Position numbers and translations under genes: made by a program. A stretch of 64,000 nucleotides of DNA from Gracilimonas sp017641085 (GTDB taxonomy: Bacteria > Bacteroidota > Rhodothermia > Balneolales > Balneolaceae). The notes beneath the pieces are model-generated. The model was not told where the DNA came from and ran no database searches. It saw nothing but the letters and a program-made list of their open reading frames with translations. This document shows positions 57,859-64,000 of the stretch, in pieces (position 1 is the stretch's first letter; every line of letters starts with the position of its first letter). The stretch lies in NCBI RefSeq assembly GCF_046115515.1, contig NZ_CP175953.1, one strand, 5' to 3'.

Positions 57859-60486
57859 TCATTTAATAAGCATCACTTTTCCGGTGAATCTTTTGGTCTC
57901 ATTGCTTCTCTCTCTTTTTAATACAGCCTGAACAAAGTATACTCCGCTAGCCAGGCCATTCAGGGTTATTTTCTGAGAATGATTTCCTGCCTCAAATACT
58001 CTTGAAGGCACACTCCTCACACTCCTTCCCAATACATCAATCACTTCCCAGCCCACGATTGCTTTCTCAATCAGAGTAAAAGGAACATTAGTAGATGGAT
58101 TAAATGGATTCGGATAGTTATTACCCAGAATAAATCCATTTGGGATATCTATACTCCATTCTATGTTATCCCGATATATAGTTTTACCGTCCTGAGATTT
58201 ATAACTATTTATAAAGGTGTACTGGCCATCTACCATAACCGGGAATTCATAAATGGCTCCATCCTTAGTTAACGCTGTTTGCTTTCCGGTTCTATAACTT
58301 CCATCCGGCATAATGGCAGCCGTTTTAATTGATGAGGTATCGAATTTTAATTCAGGTTGTACAAGCACCTGTACATTATCAAATCCATAGTCAATATCAC
58401 GGATTGAAGAAACCTCTTGAACTCTAACTTCAGGCAGAACTACCCCCATCTCGAATGCCGGATTCCAATTATTTAAAGAATTTCCACCAATCTTATGATT
58501 TGATAATGCCCCCCATCCTTGTTGGATATTCGATTCATTAGAATAAAAAGTGGCATTTTTACTTCCATAGTCCAGTCCAAATGCTATAAAATTTTCGTCA
58601 TCTGAATCGTTACGGAGGATGACCATCACTGAATCCTTTACAGCAGATAAATCGCCATAAAGCTCAAAAAAGGAGAAAGCCTCCTCAACCAACTTTCCTG
58701 CCTCTCTCTCAACCTCAATAGTAACAGGACTTGTTATTGGCTGATCCGGCTTTTCTCCTTTTACATTGTATATGAGTATTTCAAAATCTCTCTCTGCGTC
58801 TCCATCAACTCCTGACCCTTCAAGCTCCGATTTAAATAGTGTCCAAAGCCTTATCTGTTTTAGCCAATAGGTAGATTCTTCCGGAGGGATGATTATGGCA
58901 AGCTTTTCATCACTACCATCCAACATCAAATAAGAAGCGTTTTGGAAAAATATATCAGGAGTGAAGTCGCCATAACTCCATTGCAGCTCTATTCCGGAAA
59001 GTGAGCCATCCCCGAAAAGACTAAAAGATGAAATATCAGAAGATGGTTCCACTCCAAAGTTAGAAACAATGATATCTATACTTCCATAATCAGCATCTGT
59101 GGATTCAACCTTAATAGAAGATGATCTGAGTTTCTTAACCACTTTTTTATCTGTTCCGGGGTAACTGGAAACTGAACTAAGCCATACATTATTCTGAAAT
59201 TCTTGTCCGGTACTAAAATCAAGTTTTTTAGCTAATGAATAGTGTAATGGTAAGTTCACTAATTGAGGTAGCTGGCCACTTAATACACCTGGTAAAGTTT
59301 GAAATTTGATTACTGTTTCTAAAAACTGACTTTGTCTTAACTCATGTTTATAGCCAAGCGTCGGGTTTTGATTATTATCATTAAGAAGTAATGCTAACCC
59401 CCAATTTTGAAATACTTCCTCAAAAACAAGTTCAGACTCAGCTTCTATCACACTTTGGTACCCCTTGATTCCTACTTCTTGGTTCTGAACAAACTCCTTC
59501 AGGCTTAGAGCTCCTAATTGTTCAATCAGATAATGCGTCCATAAAGATGCCCTTGAGTAATCTGGCAACGGGTTATCATAGTTCCAACTTGTAAGCTTTC
59601 TGTAAGGACTTTTTTGAAAGGCGTCCGTAGATCTTGGTTCAAACCCACAAATGATTTCAACTGCTTCGGAATACCCTTCATTTACAAATACCAATTCAGG
59701 AGTATTTCCTTCATATCCTGCATGTATTAGATGTTGGCTCTCATGTGCAAATGTAGATAATGCCCTTTCCAAATAAATTTCACCCTCATACAATAGAGTT
59801 GGAAACAGGTCTAAATAAACGATGTCCCTAAAATTCGAGTATTCAAATTCGAATAAATTAACCGGGTCAAAAAAACCAGCAACATAACTACCTGTCTGTT
59901 GGAATTCGTCATGTATATCCAGTAACAGTACATCCAACTCCCCGTCACCGTCAACATTTGGGAACTCTCCAACGTATTCTTCTAATATTTCAATTATACC
60001 TTTTGAAGAATCAACTGAAAGTCTTGGTGTTCCCTCATGCAAATAGGAATCAAAGCCATTAAGGATTTTTGTCAAAGCATTTGATTTGCTAAGCGAATCA
60101 TGCGCAGACTTCTCTATCCATAAACTAATTCCATTCCTATTATAGGTCTTGACAAAGATTTCTGAATACCATTTTTGACCCAATAATAAATCCCGAACGA
60201 AAAAGCTTTTCTCCTCACCAATTTTATATGTATAACTTCTGCTCTTCTGCTTAGCAAGCTTTTGCTTTGTCCTATAAAACTTGCTCCTAATATCTTGATA
60301 GTAACTATCAGCAATAAACTTAGATGTGATTTCTATTTTGTTAAAATCAGTGTAGCCATAGTCATGCCTTACCTCTTTCACATTACCCTTAAAATCTACA
60401 GCTTGTGCAACAACATTTATTTTTAAAGTAACGTGAAGAGAAACTATTACGATAAGCCCTATTATATGCTTACTTCTCTGACCCAT
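57859..60486 (-). CDS. Secreted HExxH metalloprotease-like protein with T9SS sorting domain (second paralogue)
   Basis: 875 residues from ATG 60486; the TTG at 60498 adds four residues. Signal peptide near HIIGLIVIVSLHVTLKINVV with cleavage near VAQA. The zinc site is TFAHESQHLIHAGYEG (HESQH about 248-252) with FVNEGYSEAV giving the third ligand Glu270, 22 residues after the first His. DIHDEFQQTGSYVAGFF and RDIVYLDLFP precede it, the same order as in the protein at 7150-9477. The C-terminal region has NYPNPFNPSTNVPFTL and GKVMLIK, a sorting domain. It probably acts as a surface protease. The gene is AT-rich and differs in base composition from the flanking genes. Confidence 0.86.
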   Translation of the reverse strand: MGQRSKHIIGLIVIVSLHVTLKINVVAQAVDFKGNVKEVRHDYGYTDFNKIEITSKFIADSYYQDIRSKFYRTKQKLAKQKSRSYTYKIGEEKSFFVRDLLLGQKWYSEIFVKTYNRNGISLWIEKSAHDSLSKSNALTKILNGFDSYLHEGTPRLSVDSSKGIIEILEEYVGEFPNVDGDGELDVLLLDIHDEFQQTGSYVAGFFDPVNLFEFEYSNFRDIVYLDLFPTLLYEGEIYLERALSTFAHESQHLIHAGYEGNTPELVFVNEGYSEAVEIICGFEPRSTDAFQKSPYRKLTSWNYDNPLPDYSRASLWTHYLIEQLGALSLKEFVQNQEVGIKGYQSVIEAESELVFEEVFQNWGLALLLNDNNQNPTLGYKHELRQSQFLETVIKFQTLPGVLSGQLPQLVNLPLHYSLAKKLDFSTGQEFQNNVWLSSVSSYPGTDKKVVKKLRSSSIKVESTDADYGSIDIIVSNFGVEPSSDISSFSLFGDGSLSGIELQWSYGDFTPDIFFQNASYLMLDGSDEKLAIIIPPEESTYWLKQIRLWTLFKSELEGSGVDGDAERDFEILIYNVKGEKPDQPITSPVTIEVEREAGKLVEEAFSFFELYGDLSAVKDSVMVILRNDSDDENFIAFGLDYGSKNATFYSNESNIQQGWGALSNHKIGGNSLNNWNPAFEMGVVLPEVRVQEVSSIRDIDYGFDNVQVLVQPELKFDTSSIKTAAIMPDGSYRTGKQTALTKDGAIYEFPVMVDGQYTFINSYKSQDGKTIYRDNIEWSIDIPNGFILGNNYPNPFNPSTNVPFTLIEKAIVGWEVIDVLGRSVRSVPSRVFEAGNHSQKITLNGLASGVYFVQAVLKRERSNETKRFTGKVMLIK

Positions 60487-60894
60487 TTCCCTGACCAACT
60501 AATTATGATGTAAAGGTAAGACCCCTAAAAAACTATTTTTACTTACCCCGTTATACCCAAGAGGAACCTGCTTCTCATTTGTTACACTTATTTTGAAATT
60601 TTTTTATTTCCCGTTTAAAACTCCTAAACGCATAAGCATAACAACGATACCTGCTATTGAAGGAAAGTGAGTTTTTCTCATTCCTTTTTCGGCATTTTTG
60701 CTAAATGTGTACTATCTTTTCGCCCTCACATCTTTAGGGTGTGACCGGAGTCTTGGTCAATCTATTTAGAACAGTTTTAAATAGATGACATTCTGTCCTT
60801 TTTCTTCAATTTAGAATGAAAAAATTGATAGATTTGCCCGGCCTAAGAACGGGAGCAATCCTGCTCTATACGTAAACTTAAATCAGCAATCTTT
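60487..60894 (+). promoter_or_regulatory. Intergenic region and leader of the alternative complex III operon
   Basis: This 408-base gap has no gene I recognise. Two neighbouring inverted repeats precede actA: TGACC-N8-GGTCA (60742-60759) and ATCTATTTA-N9-TAAATAGAT (60760-60786). A candidate -7 box TAGATTTG lies at 60829-60836 without a convincing -33 partner. Operators or a leader structure are possible. Confidence 0.4.
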
Positions 60895-61539
60895 ATGGCG
60901 CAGATTTTCCCCAAGTGGACAAATCAGGTTCCCCGAAAAATTTTAATTGGATTAATCGTGGTACTGAACGCAATCATTTTTGGTGTTTGGTACTTCTTCT
61001 CTCCTGAATACACTGACGTTGGCTACGCTCCGGAACAACCCGTTCCTTATAGTCACAAATTGCACGTGGATCAGCTTGGCCTCGACTGCCAGTACTGCCA
61101 CACCAGTGTTTGGGATTCCAAGCAGGCTAACATTCCTGCCACGCAAACCTGTATGAATTGTCACAATCAAATTAAGACCGACAGCGATAAGCTGGCGCTG
61201 GTGCGTGAGAGCTGGGAAACCGGAAAAGCTATTGAATGGGTTCGCGTGCACAACCTGCCTGATTATGCTTATTTCAATCACTCTGCCCATACTAATGTGG
61301 GTGTGGGTTGTGAAAGCTGCCACGGAAGAATTGATAAGATGGAAGTTGTTTACCAGACTGAGCCGCTTAGCATGGGCTGGTGCCTGGATTGTCACCGGGA
61401 GCCGGAAAAGTATGTACGTCCCGTTGATGAAGTCACAACCATGGGTTACCAGGTTGAAAACCAGTTAGAAATTGGCCGTGAACTGGTAGATAAGAAGAAT
61501 ATTCATGCTCCAACTTATTGCCAGGGTTGCCATTACTAA
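60895..61539 (+). CDS. actA: Alternative complex III pentaheme cytochrome subunit
   Basis: 214 residues. TM helix at 14-36 (RKILIGLIVVLNAIIFGVWYF) anchors the N-terminus. Five heme motifs CxxCH are visible: C65-H69, C86-H90, C139-H143, C163-H167 and C209-H213, the count known for ActA. It takes electrons in the periplasm from the ActB/ActC quinol-oxidising module toward cytochrome c or an oxidase. Its stop overlaps the actB start as TAATG. Confidence 0.96.
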   Translation: MAQIFPKWTNQVPRKILIGLIVVLNAIIFGVWYFFSPEYTDVGYAPEQPVPYSHKLHVDQLGLDCQYCHTSVWDSKQANIPATQTCMNCHNQIKTDSDKLALVRESWETGKAIEWVRVHNLPDYAYFNHSAHTNVGVGCESCHGRIDKMEVVYQTEPLSMGWCLDCHREPEKYVRPVDEVTTMGYQVENQLEIGRELVDKKNIHAPTYCQGCHY

Positions 61540-64000
61540 TGAATGATTTAGAATCTACAGATCGACAGATGAGTGAAGAAGTGAAAGAAACTACGTATTG
61601 GAAGAGTTTAAACGAACTAGCCAATAATAAGGAATACCAGAAATTTGCCGAGCGCGAGTTTCCTGAGAACGCCACCGAACTTTCGGATGGTGTATCACGT
61701 CGTGGATTTTTACGTGTTATGGGAGCTTCCGTAGCTCTGGCCGGGCTCGCCGCTTGTCGCCGACCGGTTCAAAAAATCCTTCCTTATTCCAAGCAGCCCG
61801 AAGATGTAGTTCCCGGCGTACCTTTATATTATGCAACGGCAATGCCGGTTCAGGGCAACCTGGTTGGTTTGATTGCTGAGAATCATGAAGGCCGGCCTAC
61901 CAAGCTTGAAGGTAACGACATGCATCCTGCCAGCCGTGGCGGAACCAGTATTTTTAATCAGGCAGCCATTCTTGGGCTGTACGATCCTGATCGATCACGA
62001 TCACCTTTACAAAATGGCGAGAAAGCAACCAAAGCTGACTTTGAAGCTTTTGCCAACTCTCATTTTGCGAATACCGGTCAGCGTATCGCTTTCATTTCTG
62101 AAGCAAATTCCTCTCCTACTTACAACAATATTAAGGAGCAGGCCCTTTCGAAATTCAATAATGCAACCTGGGTTACTTATGAGCCATTTGGCGAAGACAA
62201 TGTATTAGAAGGTAACCGAATTGCTTTTGGCGGACGACTGAGAACCCATTACAATTTTGAGAATGCGGATGTTATTGTTTCTCTGAATGATGACTTCATG
62301 AGTTCAACGCATCCAAACAGTGTTGAATACGCCAAACAAGTTTCTTCCCGACGTAAAGTGACCGATACAGACGGTGAAATGAACCGTATTTATTCGGTGG
62401 AAGATTCTTTCTCACTCACCGGTTCTTATGCCGATCACCGACTGAGAGTTAAAGCCAGCCAAATGGAAGCCTTTACTTATGCACTGGCTGCAGCGCTTTC
62501 TACACGCGTTAATGGATTAAGTGCTTTCAGCGGTTACTCAAACGAATTTTCTGATCACAAGTGGATTACAGCTCTTGCTGATGATCTGGCTGCTAACGCC
62601 GGACGTTCAGCACTTACGCTGGGAAGCCAGCACAAACCTGAAGTGCACGCTGCGGTTGCCGCAATTAATAATGCATTAGGAAATACCGGAAGCACAGTTC
62701 ACTATTTAGAAGTGCCACACCTTGATGAGCAAAACAGCACTGAAGCTTTTGCCAATGTGGTTGCTGAAATGAAAGCCGGCAACATCGACACTGTTGTTAT
62801 GGTGGGTGTGAACCCGGTATTCAACGCACCGGCTGATCTTGACTTTGAAAACGCCCTCTCTAATGTTGAAACCGTAGTCAATCTATCTGATTACGTTGAT
62901 GAAACTTCCCTGAAATCTACCTGGCACGTAAACCGTGCACATTTCCTGGAAGCATGGGGAGACGGTTATTCTTATGGCGGAGCACGTTCAGTGATCCAGC
63001 CGCAAATCAGGCCTTTGCATGAAGGTTTAAGTGAAATTGAGTTTTTAAATACCATCGTATCCGGTTCTATTACTGCCGGTTATGATCTTGTAAGAGACAC
63101 CTTTCAGGGATACTACCGTTCCGGTTTTGATAACCGATGGACCAATATCCTGCATGACGGTATTGACACTACCGGCAACTTTAACGAAGTAAATGTTCGG
63201 TTAACCTCCGGATTTACTTCCGCAATGAACCGCGCTACATCCAATGTTACTTCTACTTCCGGTATGGAAGTGGTTATTCGTCCTGATGCTACTTTGTACG
63301 ACGGACGTTACGCCAACCTTGGGTGGCTTCAGGAGCTTCCCGACCCAATGACGAAAGTTACCTGGGATAACGTGGCGCTTATGAGTCCTGCTACGGCAGA
63401 GAAACTCGGTATTGAAGAAGCCAGTGCCGGACAAGATGATTACGATGTTGTAGAAATTACCGTAAATGGCAAGAGCATTAATATTGTAGCCTGGATTCAG
63501 CCGGGACATGTTGATGACGCCATTACTTTAACCACCGGTTATGGACGGGAAGGAATTGGCCGGGTAGCCAGTTCCTATATTGATTACACCGCAGGTGGGG
63601 TGGATGTGTATCCACTGAGAGGTACAGATAATATGCTGTATGCCTCAGCCAGCGTTTCCAAAACCGGTGACACCTATGAAATTGCCTGTGTTCAGGATCA
63701 CCACAGCCTTGAAGGACGAGATATGTATCGTCAGGCTTCGATTTCTGAATACAAAGACAATCCGGACTTTGCTTCCTTCGCCTCGGTTCACACCTATGAA
63801 GTGCCGGGCATGAAAGAAGCAGAAGAAATGGGCGAAGATCAGCCTATTTCTCTCTTTGACGAGCAAACCTACCCCGATCATGAACCACAATGGGGAATGG
63901 CTATTGACCTGAACTCCTGTTTTGGTTGTGGTGTATGTGTGATCGCTTGTCAGTCAGAAAACAATATCCCTGTTATCGGGAAAAAAGAAGTGAAAAGCGG
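61539..64000 (+). CDS. actB: Alternative complex III iron-sulfur/molybdopterin-like subunit (partial, C-terminus outside window)
   Basis: At least 820 residues, open to the window end. The TAT-type motif SRRGFLRVMGAS (residues 53-64) is followed by LAGLAAC with Cys73, possibly a lipobox. The first 780 residues have the fold of the large molybdopterin subunits (YYATAMPVQGNLVGLIAENHEGRPTKLEGND). CFGCGVCVIACQ (Cys794, 797, 800, 804) starts the ActB2-like ferredoxin part. In alternative complex III, ActB carries the Fe-S clusters that connect quinol oxidation to ActA; no molybdenum is bound in the known structures. It starts with ATG overlapping actA. The remaining act genes should follow beyond 64000. 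Confidence 0.94.
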   Translation, partial: MNDLESTDRQMSEEVKETTYWKSLNELANNKEYQKFAEREFPENATELSDGVSRRGFLRVMGASVALAGLAACRRPVQKILPYSKQPEDVVPGVPLYYATAMPVQGNLVGLIAENHEGRPTKLEGNDMHPASRGGTSIFNQAAILGLYDPDRSRSPLQNGEKATKADFEAFANSHFANTGQRIAFISEANSSPTYNNIKEQALSKFNNATWVTYEPFGEDNVLEGNRIAFGGRLRTHYNFENADVIVSLNDDFMSSTHPNSVEYAKQVSSRRKVTDTDGEMNRIYSVEDSFSLTGSYADHRLRVKASQMEAFTYALAAALSTRVNGLSAFSGYSNEFSDHKWITALADDLAANAGRSALTLGSQHKPEVHAAVAAINNALGNTGSTVHYLEVPHLDEQNSTEAFANVVAEMKAGNIDTVVMVGVNPVFNAPADLDFENALSNVETVVNLSDYVDETSLKSTWHVNRAHFLEAWGDGYSYGGARSVIQPQIRPLHEGLSEIEFLNTIVSGSITAGYDLVRDTFQGYYRSGFDNRWTNILHDGIDTTGNFNEVNVRLTSGFTSAMNRATSNVTSTSGMEVVIRPDATLYDGRYANLGWLQELPDPMTKVTWDNVALMSPATAEKLGIEEASAGQDDYDVVEITVNGKSINIVAWIQPGHVDDAITLTTGYGREGIGRVASSYIDYTAGGVDVYPLRGTDNMLYASASVSKTGDTYEIACVQDHHSLEGRDMYRQASISEYKDNPDFASFASVHTYEVPGMKEAEEMGEDQPISLFDEQTYPDHEPQWGMAIDLNSCFGCGVCVIACQSENNIPVIGKKEVKS

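Noticed and set aside
1..64000. CRISPR array, prophage, IS element, rRNA, riboswitch or biosynthetic gene cluster
   Set aside because: I saw no regular direct repeats with spacers, no transposase or integrase, no known riboswitch core and no rRNA segment.

Overview
The window looks like a chromosomal segment of a marine, aerobic member of the Rhodothermota/Balneolota branch near Bacteroidota (a Gracilimonas- or Balneola-like organism is my guess). The reasons are: four secreted proteins with the YPNPFNP-type C-terminal sorting domain of the type IX secretion system (T9SS), PorV-like and PorD-like proteins, an alternative complex III operon, osmoprotectant uptake, few Shine-Dalgarno sequences, and TAnnTTTG-like promoter boxes. 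The assignment is by protein resemblance only.

Layout. 1-4210 (minus): purD (partial), tpiA, a thioredoxin-fold lipoprotein without CXXC, and gatB. 4373-9477 (plus): a T9SS cargo protein, a dienelactone hydrolase whose signal peptide is put out of frame by a run of eight T, a small lipoprotein, and an HExxH protease with a sorting domain. 9596-9678: tRNA-Leu(CAG) with its own terminator. 9740-17005 (minus): an orphan histidine kinase, a second secreted metalloprotease, and a four-gene 5-oxoproline operon (Nramp transporter, pxpA, pxpB, pxpC). 17156-21481 (plus): YwbE, alpha/beta hydrolase, CBS protein, metallo-beta-lactamase-fold hydrolase, methyltransferase and di-heme cytochrome. 21527-23200 (minus): an M1 aminopeptidase. 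23504-27789 (plus): an outer-membrane porin and the betaine/proline ABC transporter proVWX. 27854-35806 (minus): a polysaccharide-export SLBB protein, a SLC13 sulfate-type permease, cysQ, cysD and cysNC. 35944-38828 (minus): a helix-hairpin-helix/outer-membrane-barrel protein and a PorV-like protein, divergent from a PorD-like gene. 39870-43462 (plus): a FixABCX-type electron-transfer operon. 43463-44052 (minus): a VapBC toxin-antitoxin pair. 44153-49744: DUF2207, DUF4382 and DUF3095 proteins, a flavin-dependent monooxygenase and a DUF488 protein. 49719-53146 (minus): a histidine-rich membrane protein, hemN and DUF420. 53427-60486 (minus): an AT-rich cluster of five exported proteins. 60895-64000 (plus): actA and partial actB of alternative complex III.

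Several clusters make functional sense. proVWX imports osmoprotectants. FixABCX/ETF and alternative complex III feed electrons into the quinone pool and on to cytochromes. The sulfate cluster provides uptake, APS/PAPS synthesis and PAP removal, with no reductase next to it, directly behind a polysaccharide exporter; this suggests sulfation of an exported polymer. No CRISPR array, prophage, insertion sequence or rRNA was seen.

The most interesting points are: a DUF3095 protein with the two metal-binding-like aspartates of class III nucleotide cyclases at the same spacing (44 residues); the T8 frameshift in the secreted hydrolase; several unrelated short-period 'phrase' sequences in intergenic gaps, three of which fold into hairpins; a helix-hairpin-helix domain on an outer-membrane barrel; and the exported-protein cluster with a distant protease paralogue.
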